37,263 nt of DNA from SIG440 sp045646865. Lineage in GTDB: Bacteria; Bacillota; Clostridia; Monoglobales; Monoglobaceae. A program made the position numbers and the translations under genes. Location of the stretch: positions 1-37,263 of the forward strand of contig JAZRLM010000009.1 of NCBI GenBank assembly GCA_045646865.1. The letters run 5' to 3'. The notes beneath the pieces were generated by a model. It was not told the DNA's origin. It worked only from the letters and a program-made list of their open reading frames with translations, and ran no database searches. Shown piece by piece: positions 1 through 8,385 of this stretch (its first letter is position 1; each line of letters opens with the position of its first letter).

Positions 1-37
1 TTACTTATATAAATGGTTTTTACAATTCTGTCAGACC

Positions 38-283
38 TCACTCACACAACAATGGTCTTACTCCTAACCAAAAGGAGGCGTTGCTTATGTCTGTATAATT
101 TTTTCTCTTTTTACTGTCTACTTTATTGACATTGATCCAATACCAAGTGCCGTTTACTTTTCGTGCAAGGGGCTGATGTCCCCACAGTATTTCATCCGTT
201 ATTGCTCCTGTGTTGTCTGTTTCTGCAACAACATTGTTGTTGATGTCAACAATATACTGCTTGTCATTATTTTGGAATTCAAC
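38..283 (-). pseudogene. RHS-repeat gene fragment (third cassette remnant)
   Basis: On the minus strand a frame opens at about 283, just after a TAA, and runs to a TGA at 38-40. Its first ~50 codons (about 283-130) closely match the segment of the large RHS protein with the motifs VDINNNVVAET and ILWGHQPLARKVNGTWY. After GTWYW the similarity stops and an unrelated lysine-rich tail follows. There is no start codon or ribosome binding site, so this is a displaced scrap of an rhs gene. It lies directly downstream of the hairpin at 291-322. Its homology ends almost exactly where the second fragment's homology begins (GDVVGLV), so the two may be halves of one ancestral copy. Confidence 0.75.
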
Positions 284-290
284 TTATGTT

Positions 291-322
291 ATTCTGCGGT
301 GATATTTCTGTCACCGCAGAAT
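291..322. repeat. Perfect hairpin at RHS cassette junction
   Basis: A 12-bp perfect stem (ATTCTGCGGTGA / TCACCGCAGAAT) encloses an 8-nt loop. It sits between the stop of the lipoprotein gene and an RHS fragment. The outer stem TTCTGCGG/CCGCAGAA recurs at 1547-1576 at the equivalent position of the neighbouring cassette. No T-run follows on either strand. It may be a terminator, a recombination end or both. Confidence 0.7.
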
Positions 323-336
323 TTAATACATTTATC

Positions 337-747
337 TCACTTGCTCATATTGGGATCAGGCGATGTTCTATACCACCTTTTAGGAAGTTCAACATCCCAT
401 TCATCTGTTTTCTTTTGTAGTCCTTCTATGCTATCAAATGGGCCATATACTTTCTTTTCAACCGTATCCAATGCGTAATATATTTCGTCAAGAATATTAT
501 TAGACGATACATCTTCAATGTTTCTCGAAAATACATATCGTTCATCATAAGAAAATTCTTTTACAAACGATGGAATTTTCTCGCCAGGGTTTTCTAAATC
601 AACACATTTTATCAATATCTCGCTTGAATTTATGTGCCATACTTCATAGTCATTAGGCAATTTGTAACTCCAATCTCCTGTTCCTGCACACGAACTCATA
701 AATAACATCGTAGCAAAAACACTAATCAATAACAAAACTCTCCTCAT
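337..747 (-). CDS. Small lipoprotein, candidate immunity protein of orphan RHS tip
   Basis: Encodes about 136 aa. The start is ATG at 747 rather than the upstream in-frame ATG at 819: AAAGGA stands about 11 nt before 747, and the N-terminus MRRVLLLISVFATMLFMSSC is a lipoprotein signal with lipobox MSSC. The mature part begins GTGDWSYKLPNDYEVWHINS, a pattern I associate with small uncharacterised Firmicutes lipoproteins (DUF3997-like, from memory). The gene starts 5 nt after the stop of the orphan RHS tip, and its ribosome binding site overlaps the end of that tip. This is the usual place for an immunity gene. Surface anchoring would suit a toxin acting at or outside the membrane, but that is inference. 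Confidence 0.7.
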   Translation of the reverse strand: MRRVLLLISVFATMLFMSSCAGTGDWSYKLPNDYEVWHINSSEILIKCVDLENPGEKIPSFVKEFSYDERYVFSRNIEDVSSNNILDEIYYALDTVEKKVYGPFDSIEGLQKKTDEWDVELPKRWYRTSPDPNMSK

Positions 748-752
748 AATTT

Positions 753-1514
753 CTACAGTCCTTTCTTCATAAATGTAACACTCCAATAATATGGTTTTAA
801 AGAACCAGATTTTTGCCAATCATACCCCCAATTATTTAAAAAATCACTAAAATGTTGTCCTTCACGATAATTATCAAAATTGTATCTATCAGAAATCGTA
901 ATTTTTACATTGTAAACAGTTTCTTCCCATGTCATCCACAAAAATCTCTTTTTGACAGTCTCCTTAGTAAAAGTCATTGAATAATCAGCCAATCCAACTG
1001 CCAAATGCAAATCAAGGTCATTGGGATTTAAATCATTTCCATAAAAACTTACAGACTCAGAATAAGTATTTGTTGAAAGACCAGATTCTTTAAACTTCTC
1101 AAAATTAGCGTTTACAATTTTATTTAAATTAGGAGATGAATAAAATGTTCTAACAATTTCTTGATTATATGAATAATCTCTCGTCTTGCCACCTCCAGTG
1201 AAAGCATCTAATAACATTTGTACTGCAACACCTTCTCTACCAGTTGGGTCCACATATTTAATCGGATTATTCCTACAATACACATATCTATTCATATCAG
1301 GAGGATTAGAGATTTCTCCTTCTTCGATATCAAGACTTGTAAATCTGCCGATATTAGGATTGTAGTATCTTGCACGGAGATAAATCATATCAAGTTCATC
1401 ATCATAGTATTCTCCGGCATATTTTATTGGATTGTCGACGGTTTCTGTTTTGCTACGAATTTCTCCCCACGGAGTATATTCGTAAGTATTTACAACTGTT
1501 CCTGCTTCGTTCAC
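753..1514 (-). CDS. Orphan RHS core plus C-terminal toxin tip
   Basis: This is a truncated RHS gene. The frame is open from the hairpin at 1547 and the first possible start is GTG at 1514. Residues 1 to ~90 match the end of the large RHS protein (DNPIKYAGEYYDDEL, RARYYNP, NRYVYCRNNPIKYVDPTG). After the DPTG boundary comes an unrelated ~160-aa tip containing LHLAVGLADYSMTF and ITISDRYNFDNY. No catalytic motif is recognised, but the tip occupies the toxin position. It has no signal peptide and no clear ribosome binding site, so it is probably a silent cassette. Known rhs loci carry such orphan tips, which can replace the active tip by recombination in the conserved core. It is followed by its own lipoprotein partner. 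Confidence 0.75.
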   Translation of the reverse strand: MNEAGTVVNTYEYTPWGEIRSKTETVDNPIKYAGEYYDDELDMIYLRARYYNPNIGRFTSLDIEEGEISNPPDMNRYVYCRNNPIKYVDPTGREGVAVQMLLDAFTGGGKTRDYSYNQEIVRTFYSSPNLNKIVNANFEKFKESGLSTNTYSESVSFYGNDLNPNDLDLHLAVGLADYSMTFTKETVKKRFLWMTWEETVYNVKITISDRYNFDNYREGQHFSDFLNNWGYDWQKSGSLKPYYWSVTFMKKGL

Positions 1515-1546
1515 AAGTCCTACAATATCGCATGTGTATTGTTATA

Positions 1547-1576
1547 TTCTGCGGCAACTTAAAAGCTACCGCAGAA
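1547..1576. repeat. Second cassette-junction hairpin
   Basis: An imperfect hairpin with outer stem TTCTGCGG/CCGCAGAA and inner pairing CTT/AAG. It lies between the stop of the membrane-protein gene (1588) and the start of RHS homology in the orphan tip. On the minus strand both this hairpin and the one at 291-322 are followed by GCAGAATA and then AACA, so flank as well as stem is shared. Confidence 0.65.
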
Positions 1577-1587
1577 CTCTTAATTAG

Positions 1588-2109
1588 TTAATCTAAAATT
1601 TCAAGAGATATTAAGTGTTCTTTAAAATAATCAATCAATCTTTCATCATATACTGACTGCATTATAATACTTTTCCCATATCTTCTTTTAAATTCCAAGT
1701 CGCCATATTGATATTCTTTCATGCCTTCTTCAATCGTTGTTAAAAACATCATTGAATAAAGATTCTTGCCCTCTTTGTCTTTAATATCAAATGATGACCA
1801 TGCTATATTGACTTGTCCTTTGGCTTTAATTATCTTGATTCCGACAATAGAGTTTATATCTATTTCTTTTCTTACTAATGTTTTATAATAGACTTTATTA
1901 TCATTTATGTATATACCAAATCTTTCAAATACCTTTGATAAATATAAAAGCAATAAGAAAAGAAAAATTAAAAATATGCTCATGCCCAACCTTACTTTTT
2001 CGTTTGCAAACATAATAATTGTTGAGATACAGAAAAAACATATATACAAAATTAGAAGAACCGTTTTTATATTTTTGTGATTTTGTTTCACAAAAATTTC
2101 TTTATTCAC
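1588..2109 (-). CDS. Membrane protein, candidate immunity protein for the large RHS toxin
   Basis: About 173 aa. Two start choices exist. An ATG at 2127 overlaps the RHS stop (ATGA), but its own codons contain the Shine-Dalgarno sequence GGAGGG. GTG at 2109 lies 6 nt after GGAGGG and is preferred. Residues ~15-65 hold two strongly hydrophobic segments (VLLILYICFFCIS and MSIFLIFLFLLLLYLS). The remaining ~100 aa are soluble and beta-rich in appearance (INDNKVYYKTLVRKEIDINSI), somewhat like bacterial PH-type domains. Coupling to the RHS gene and two membrane helices fit immunity against a membrane-acting toxin. No family was recognised for certain. Confidence 0.65.
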   Translation of the reverse strand: MNKEIFVKQNHKNIKTVLLILYICFFCISTIIMFANEKVRLGMSIFLIFLFLLLLYLSKVFERFGIYINDNKVYYKTLVRKEIDINSIVGIKIIKAKGQVNIAWSSFDIKDKEGKNLYSMMFLTTIEEGMKEYQYGDLEFKRRYGKSIIMQSVYDERLIDYFKEHLISLEILD

Positions 2110-2123
2110 TTTATACCCTCCTA

Positions 2124-5100
2124 TCATTGTGAGCTTAAAATATTGACGAGTTGTTCAAAAAATATTTTTATCGCTTTACCAAAACGTTCATCGTATTTCA
2201 TCAAAGTCTGAGCTGCAGAACCCGCCTCGTTTGCTATATCAATCGCCTTACCGATATAAGAACTGGAAAGTCCACCAACTAATCCCCAAGCTGCTGACTC
2301 TGCTGCAGATTTTGCAATTTCCTCTACGCTTTTATTTTTATTAAACAACAAATCCTCCGACATTGAGCCTAATGCCGATCCTAATGTTCCGCCAATAATT
2401 GCACCAGGAACTCCACCAATATATGTTGAAACAGATGCAGTTAATCCTTCAACAAATCCATTAACAAGACCAGCACCAATATTCCTACCTGTAAACCCAT
2501 AAACTATGGCTGTTGCTGCTGCGTCAATCACAGCAGGCCCAACTATTGCTACAGCAGTTGCTATTGCACTCTTGCCTGTAGGATCAACATACTTAATCGG
2601 ATTATTCCTACAATACACATACCTGTTCATATCAAGAGGACTTGCTATTTCGCCTTCCTCAATATCAAGACTAGTAAATCGTCCGATTTGCGGATTGTAG
2701 TATCTTGCACGGAGATAAATCATACCAAGCTCGTCATCATAATATTCTCCGGCATATTTTATCGGGTTGTCAATGTTTTCAGATTCAGAAAGAACATTCC
2801 CCCATGGGTCATAGGTATATGTGTTCTTTATGTTTCCGTTATCATCAACAAGCCCAACTACATCACCATGTGCATTATAAATATAATAATACCAAGTGCC
2901 GTTTACTTTTCTTGCAAGTGGCTGATGTCCCCACAGAATCTCATCTGCTACTGCTCCTGTGCTATCCGTTTCAGCAACAACATTGTTATTGATGTCAATA
3001 ATGTACAGCTTGTCATTCTTTTGCGTTCTGATACCATTTGCATCGTACTTATATGTATAGCTATCAGTTCCATCTGAATAACCTGACATTCTATCCCATT
3101 CGTTGTAGGTGAAGATTTTGTTGTTATGTGTAACTACTGCACCTGTTTCGTTATAAGTAAATGTATCAGTAACCTGACCATTTAACTTAATCTCTTTAAG
3201 CTGATACTTTTCGTTATACACATAATCCTTTACATCGCCGGTTGAATAGGTTTCTTTGGTTCTGTTGTTGAGTGCATCATACTCATAGGCAACTGATGAA
3301 CCGTCGCTGTATGTAACAGAAATAAGTCTGTCGAGACTATCATATGAATATGATGTAACAGCACCATTGCGTATTTCCTTAGTTGTATTGCCGTTATTGT
3401 CATATTCATACTCAAAGGTGTTTATTGCAGTGCCATTCTTTGTTGTGATTACCCTTGTTACACGATTTATATTATCATATTCATATTCGGTTTTCAAGCC
3501 ATTTGGATATGTTATGCTCTTTACATATCCTGTATCATAATAATCGTAGTCAAAGGTTTTGCCCTCTGTAGCAATGGTATCAAGATTTCCATTTGGTGTA
3601 TAGGTATAGCTTTCGGTTCTTTCTGAAGGCATTGTGCTTTGAGTTATATTGCCGATACTTGAATAAGTATAGTCTATACTATGCACACCAGCCTGAAGCT
3701 TTTGGGCTATATTTCCTATCATATCATAGCTATAGCTTACAGATGAAACATCATTATTGTTGGAAACTGATATTGTTTCGCCAAACCAATTATATCGCTT
3801 TTGGATATTACTGTCACCGCTTGATATAATTAAAGGACGATCAAACTCATCATAATAAATAGATTTATGATTTTCGCCTTCCTGAATAACTGTTGTTCTG
3901 CCCTTCTCGTCGGTATCATAGCCGTCAGAATCCGTCATTCGTCCGTCATAATTGAAAAAGCGGCTGCTTAAATCGCCTTTTTCATTGCGATAGCTTATTC
4001 GTGCCATTTTTTCGACATCGTCTGCAGCATAGATTTTTTCAAAAGACGGCTCATTAAATACCGAATAGCTTGATGTGGCCTTAACACCGTTTGGAAGAAT
4101 CGTTTCGATCAACCGATTTGATGCATCATACAGATATTCAGTTTTATAACCATTTGCATTGGTAAAGCTTGTAAGGTTATTATTTAAATCATACTCATAG
4201 CTTTCACTTAATGTCTGGCTTGTTGAGTTAGTCGGATAAACAGTATTCTGAATTACATTACCATACAAATCAAAATATTGTGTTGCAAGTAACTTGTCCG
4301 CTGTTTGACTTACTCCGTTAAGGCTTACATCTATTTTGTTTTGAACATTGTCGTATGTATAGTTATAAACATTTCCCTCGCTGTCTGTAACTGATACCGG
4401 TCTGTCAAAGCCATCATAGGTATATGTAACTGTGTTACCCTCGCTATCAACGGTTTTAATCAAGCGGTCATGTATATCGTGATAATATTTAGTAATTGAC
4501 TTCAACTGTATGGTGCTTCCATCATCACCGATAAAGCAATAATGTTGATTTATTTTCAAGTTGCCCACTGCATCATAGTAATTAAAATCTAATATGTATG
4601 GTACAGCCACACCTTCATCATAAAAAACAACATATTTTACTACTTGTTCTCTGCTGAATACACAATCCTCATCCTCTACATAACCGATAATCTGGTGATT
4701 TGAACTATAAGTGTGTTTTTCAAGCATATAGAACAATTCATTATCTTCTGTCATACTTAATGGTGACACAACAAGGTCAACTTTTCCATCCTGATAATAA
4801 GTATATTGTGTGCTTGAATCATCCGGCAATGTTTCCATCAGGATATCTCCACTAATATAGTCATACTCATAGCTTGTCAGAGCTGTTCCCCCGTCATAGG
4901 ATTCGGAAATTGTCATGGGATACAATCCGTATGAATCATATATGTATGATGTAACCATATCACCGCCCATTAAATTGTGAAAACGCATAGGGTCATCAAT
5001 TGTGGTTTTGGTTACAAGAAATGGATAAGTTGTATTTTCGTAATGATAAACCGTCTTTTCTTTAACTGCATTTTCGCTGGAGGTCAACAATCCGTTTGAA

Positions 5101-7946
5101 TTGAATGTGTTTATCTCAGTCACCTGCGGACTGTCTATGTTGTTATAATAGCTCTTCTGCGTTATATAATGGAAATTTGGCTCGTATTGATACACCGTTG
5201 TATACTTTTCAAGTAACTCTGCAGTATTCTTTATGCTTTCATCGATTTCCTTTGTTTCTGATGCAACACCGCCCCAATCATTATACGAATACAGAACATA
5301 AGTACTCTTTGATGAACCATTTTGAGTCACGGTTTTTTTGATTTGAGTAGGTAAAATTTTGAAATTAGAATGGTTTGTATAATCTGAGACAACCGAAGTT
5401 CCACCTGAAGAACTGGTTTGCTGAACAACAGCACAATTACTGAAAGTAACAGTATCTGTTGATTTGCCGGTTTTTGTTACTGTCCATTGTTCATTCAGGC
5501 TTGTTTCATCATCAAAGGTGTAATTGGGATAGCCCGTTTCATTGTTAAAGGTGTTTCCGTTATATGTGCCCGAATATGAGTAATTGACAACATCAATTTC
5601 GCCCTTGAAATATCCCTTTGTAGCACCTTCGGGAACGTACAAATACTTATCATACTTTTTCTTTATTCTTAATGTGTCATAGTATCCGTCATCGCCAAGG
5701 TTTTTGCGAACAGTTTCATATTCATATATTTTCTTTCTGTCCTTATATTTCACACTGTTTAATACAGGCTTATGGTTATACCCATCTGATGTCAACTGAG
5801 TTTTTTGCTCATAATTGGCGTACAATTTTGGGTAAACGGCATTACCTTCGCTATCAAAGGTTACACCGCCCTCATACGCATACTGAACCGGTGTCCCGTC
5901 ATTCCCTTCGGTGTTGCTGCTATTTAAATACCACTGCGTTCTATGCTCTCCGTGGCCCAAATATCTCGTGACAAACTGTATGGCCTCTTGGTTATATGTT
6001 AGTGTTCTGGTATTGCTGCCGTCAGGGGATGTAACGGTAAGGATAACTGACCCCGTCGTTTCGCCCGAAGTCGCATCGCCCTGATATGCAAACTCAACTG
6101 TTCTGCCAACGCTATCGGTTATCTTTTTAAGTATGGGCTTAGGGTCATCCAGTTTTACGGTGTCAATATACATACCATTTGCATTGCGAGGACTTATTTT
6201 GATTTGAATATACCTGACTGCACTTGACATTGAGAAGGTATCCGAAAAATCATACCAAGTATTTGTGGGATAATCCTCAATTGTTAAAGTAACCTCATCT
6301 TGCAGATTATATGCAGTATCGTATCCTACAATGTCCACATCGATATCGGCACTATATTGACTTTTAAATCTTATTCCAAGCTCATAATCTGTGAGGGGTT
6401 TAACCTGAATGGGCTGAGATATGATGTATGTATCACCATTTGCATTATTGCGACTAAAACGCATCACCTGACCGTCAATGCTACCAATTCCAGTATTCAC
6501 CTGACGTACTGCGTCCGGAGACCCTGTACTTGATGTTGACGAAATCCACATATCACCATCAAAATCAAAATCAGAATTGTTATTTTCGGTATTATAAGCA
6601 AATGTACCTTGCGGAACTCTGTTTGTTATGCTTTTTAATTCGTGCTCAAATTTTATTGTATTGCCAAAGCGGTCAACTATACCAATCAATCTTCCGTCTT
6701 CTGCAAAATACTGTTTGGTTTTATCTGACAATGTCATTGAATAATACGATGTTACCTGACCGTTTGAATATCCGGTGTCATTTTTATTAAACTGAATATC
6801 CTTGTTGTAATAGCCCTTCAGATTGCTGTCGGTTGTATCGGCAGTAAATTCAACCTGATATACATCGCCGTTGCCGCTATGGTAAAACAGTTCCTTTTCC
6901 TCTTCGTAATAATATGTATCAACAACCTCCAGAGGAATATATTCGGTTTCTATTTGTACAGACGGGAAGCTAAAGCTCCAGCCAACACCAAGATTGTACC
7001 TGTCCATCATATATGTTGAATAATCATTTATTAGGAAATTACCCAAGCGACCGTTTGATTTAGGTAAAACCATTATTGTGCTTTCGCCTACATTTGCAGC
7101 AACAGTTTGATAGGTTCTTCCTATTCTAAGGTCAAGTCCATTTCTTCCGTCCAGAACTAAATCTTCAAAATTCAGCGTAAGCTCGCCCGAATAATCCGAG
7201 ACATTTTCTTCCAAGAAACTGTTATATGAAAATTTCGGCTCATTTGCTCCGTTTTCGCTGGCAGGACCCGTTATTGTGTTGAATGAAGTTAGTAAATTTG
7301 CATTGAAAATAAAGTTATTGGTTGAATACAGCTCAGCATCTGCAATTGTTTCAATCCCGTCTTCTGTCAGCACATCACTCTGCGGCTGATTGTTAATTAC
7401 CAGCTGTGCATTTTGTGGAATACATTCATCCGAATCATCTGTGTATACCTGTTCAGTGTTTATAAAAGTAGTATCAACTTCCGGCAGCGAAAAAACTTTT
7501 TCTACTGAATCAGGAATCAGTTTCGGCATAGATTTAATATTTTTCTCATCCTGAGGCTCTGTTTCATTTTGATTTTCGGCGCTATTGTCTTCCTCAGGCT
7601 CTTCCGCCGGCACAACCCAATAACAATTTTGAGTTTGCCAATCACATAGCATTAGCGGTTTATCATCCGAAAAATCAATATTTACCCATCTGCCGTTATC
7701 ATATTCTCCAACCGCACCGGAATAAAAATGACTTACCGTTCCGTCCGGTGCTATTTTGGTTACTTCCACCCATAAATCAGAAGAGTCAGTTTCTGTATCT
7801 AATTCCTTTGGCGTAAGTGTTGTTTCGCCCGTTTTTAAATCAAGTGATGCATCAAAATATAAATCAAGCAGTTCCTCCGCATTAACAGAAACTAATAACA
7901 TTGATAAAACAAGAACTGCTGCTATAAATCTTTTCATAATCTTCAT
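2124..7946 (-). CDS. Secreted RHS/YD-repeat polymorphic toxin (1940 aa)
   Basis: Begins with a Sec signal peptide (MKRFIAAVLVLSMLLVSVNA). AGGAG lies 10 nt before the ATG at 7946. Residues ~20-230 form an acidic, low-similarity N-terminal region. Residues ~460-600 resemble a jelly-roll carbohydrate-binding module (NTWYDFSDTF, MYIDTVKLDD). Many YD-type repeats follow (YEYDLNNNLTSFTNANGY, YEYDNINRVTRV). The RHS-associated core lies at ~1727-1791 and ends NPIKYVDPTG. The variable tip (1792-1940) is rich in glycine and alanine and hydrophobic (VPGAIIGGTLGSALGS), suggesting membrane insertion rather than an enzyme. RHS shells are known to encapsulate and deliver such tips in contact-dependent competition. 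The partner gene overlaps the stop. Long plus-strand open frames opposite this gene are shadows. Confidence 0.93.
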   Translation of the reverse strand: MKIMKRFIAAVLVLSMLLVSVNAEELLDLYFDASLDLKTGETTLTPKELDTETDSSDLWVEVTKIAPDGTVSHFYSGAVGEYDNGRWVNIDFSDDKPLMLCDWQTQNCYWVVPAEEPEEDNSAENQNETEPQDEKNIKSMPKLIPDSVEKVFSLPEVDTTFINTEQVYTDDSDECIPQNAQLVINNQPQSDVLTEDGIETIADAELYSTNNFIFNANLLTSFNTITGPASENGANEPKFSYNSFLEENVSDYSGELTLNFEDLVLDGRNGLDLRIGRTYQTVAANVGESTIMVLPKSNGRLGNFLINDYSTYMMDRYNLGVGWSFSFPSVQIETEYIPLEVVDTYYYEEEKELFYHSGNGDVYQVEFTADTTDSNLKGYYNKDIQFNKNDTGYSNGQVTSYYSMTLSDKTKQYFAEDGRLIGIVDRFGNTIKFEHELKSITNRVPQGTFAYNTENNNSDFDFDGDMWISSTSSTGSPDAVRQVNTGIGSIDGQVMRFSRNNANGDTYIISQPIQVKPLTDYELGIRFKSQYSADIDVDIVGYDTAYNLQDEVTLTIEDYPTNTWYDFSDTFSMSSAVRYIQIKISPRNANGMYIDTVKLDDPKPILKKITDSVGRTVEFAYQGDATSGETTGSVILTVTSPDGSNTRTLTYNQEAIQFVTRYLGHGEHRTQWYLNSSNTEGNDGTPVQYAYEGGVTFDSEGNAVYPKLYANYEQKTQLTSDGYNHKPVLNSVKYKDRKKIYEYETVRKNLGDDGYYDTLRIKKKYDKYLYVPEGATKGYFKGEIDVVNYSYSGTYNGNTFNNETGYPNYTFDDETSLNEQWTVTKTGKSTDTVTFSNCAVVQQTSSSGGTSVVSDYTNHSNFKILPTQIKKTVTQNGSSKSTYVLYSYNDWGGVASETKEIDESIKNTAELLEKYTTVYQYEPNFHYITQKSYYNNIDSPQVTEINTFNSNGLLTSSENAVKEKTVYHYENTTYPFLVTKTTIDDPMRFHNLMGGDMVTSYIYDSYGLYPMTISESYDGGTALTSYEYDYISGDILMETLPDDSSTQYTYYQDGKVDLVVSPLSMTEDNELFYMLEKHTYSSNHQIIGYVEDEDCVFSREQVVKYVVFYDEGVAVPYILDFNYYDAVGNLKINQHYCFIGDDGSTIQLKSITKYYHDIHDRLIKTVDSEGNTVTYTYDGFDRPVSVTDSEGNVYNYTYDNVQNKIDVSLNGVSQTADKLLATQYFDLYGNVIQNTVYPTNSTSQTLSESYEYDLNNNLTSFTNANGYKTEYLYDASNRLIETILPNGVKATSSYSVFNEPSFEKIYAADDVEKMARISYRNEKGDLSSRFFNYDGRMTDSDGYDTDEKGRTTVIQEGENHKSIYYDEFDRPLIISSGDSNIQKRYNWFGETISVSNNNDVSSVSYSYDMIGNIAQKLQAGVHSIDYTYSSIGNITQSTMPSERTESYTYTPNGNLDTIATEGKTFDYDYYDTGYVKSITYPNGLKTEYEYDNINRVTRVITTKNGTAINTFEYEYDNNGNTTKEIRNGAVTSYSYDSLDRLISVTYSDGSSVAYEYDALNNRTKETYSTGDVKDYVYNEKYQLKEIKLNGQVTDTFTYNETGAVVTHNNKIFTYNEWDRMSGYSDGTDSYTYKYDANGIRTQKNDKLYIIDINNNVVAETDSTGAVADEILWGHQPLARKVNGTWYYYIYNAHGDVVGLVDDNGNIKNTYTYDPWGNVLSESENIDNPIKYAGEYYDDELGMIYLRARYYNPQIGRFTSLDIEEGEIASPLDMNRYVYCRNNPIKYVDPTGKSAIATAVAIVGPAVIDAAATAIVYGFTGRNIGAGLVNGFVEGLTASVSTYIGGVPGAIIGGTLGSALGSMSEDLLFNKNKSVEEIAKSAAESAAWGLVGGLSSSYIGKAIDIANEAGSAAQTLMKYDERFGKAIKIFFEQLVNILSSQ

Positions 7947-8072
7947 CTTTTGTAATCTCCTGTAGATATTAATAACATTTTTATTTTTTTATGGTTTAAC
8001 CATTCACGATTTCTTACAATTTCTATCTCTATATATCTCACCTACTTATTTACCACAAATTGCCTTTATTCT

Positions 8073-8101
8073 ATTATACTTATTTCAACGCATATAATCA
8101 A
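8073..8101 (-). promoter_or_regulatory. Promoter of the RHS gene
   Basis: On the minus strand TTGATT and TATAAT are separated by 17 nt. Transcription would start near 8066 and give a leader of about 120 nt before the ATG at 7946. The leader contains a 13-nt palindrome (ATGGTTTAACCAT, 7991-8003). Together with the terminator at 8122-8161 this accounts for the 7947-8168 gap. Confidence 0.6.
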
Positions 8102-8121
8102 CCTTTTTATTTTCCAACACA

Positions 8122-8161
8122 CAAAAAATAATAGCCATCGTTCAAACAACGATAGCTATTA
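8122..8161 (-). terminator. Rho-independent terminator after the resolvase/microprotein operon
   Basis: The stem AATAGCCATCGTT (8130-8142) pairs with AACGATAGCTATT with one mismatch around a 5-nt loop. On the minus strand it is followed by ATTTTTTGT. It begins about 8 nt after the stop of the 41-aa microprotein and closes that leftward operon. Confidence 0.75.
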
Positions 8162-8168
8162 TATAAAA

Positions 8169-8294
8169 CTACTTTTTCTTATTTTTCAGCGGATTTTTAA
8201 CCCCACGGCTGACAAGATAAACCGAGGCAGCAAGTATTGCTCCCTCGGCAAAGCTTGCGAGCTTTGTGCCGACTACGGCAAATATTATAGGCAT
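8169..8294 (-). CDS. 41-aa hydrophobic microprotein
   Basis: Short frame MPIIFAVVGTKLASFAEGAI... ending in the basic tail KNPLKNKKK. AGGGGTG stands 6 nt before the ATG, an excellent ribosome binding site. It has one predicted membrane-spanning segment (residues ~3-31) with a cytoplasmic-type positive C-terminus. It follows the 25-aa microprotein by 13 nt and precedes the terminator. No family was recognised. Small size, one helix and operon position would fit a membrane microprotein, a holin-like peptide or a type I toxin-like peptide; none of these is established. Confidence 0.6.
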   Translation of the reverse strand: MPIIFAVVGTKLASFAEGAILAASVYLVSRGVKNPLKNKKK

Positions 8295-8307
8295 ATCGCT
8301 CACCCCT

Positions 8308-8385
8308 TTATGCCCATACCTTACGGTTCTCCATAAGGCACAGTATTGTTAATGTCAATCCAAATCCAAGTAACGTCCACCCCAT
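8308..8385 (-). CDS. 25-aa membrane microprotein coupled to the resolvase
   Basis: The frame MGWTLLGFGLTLTILCLMENRKVWA starts in a TAATG overlap with the stop of the resolvase gene. AAGGAG lies about 8 nt before the ATG, inside the resolvase's last codons. The first ~17 residues would make a single membrane helix, followed by a short charged tail. Stop-start overlap plus a good ribosome binding site argue that it is translated. Function unknown. Confidence 0.5.
   Translation of the reverse strand: MGWTLLGFGLTLTILCLMENRKVWA

Noticed and set aside
2506..6790. Several plus-strand open frames of 60-130 codons
   Set aside because: They lie opposite the large RHS gene in its low-stop antisense frame, lack ribosome binding sites and follow the repeat pattern of the sense gene.
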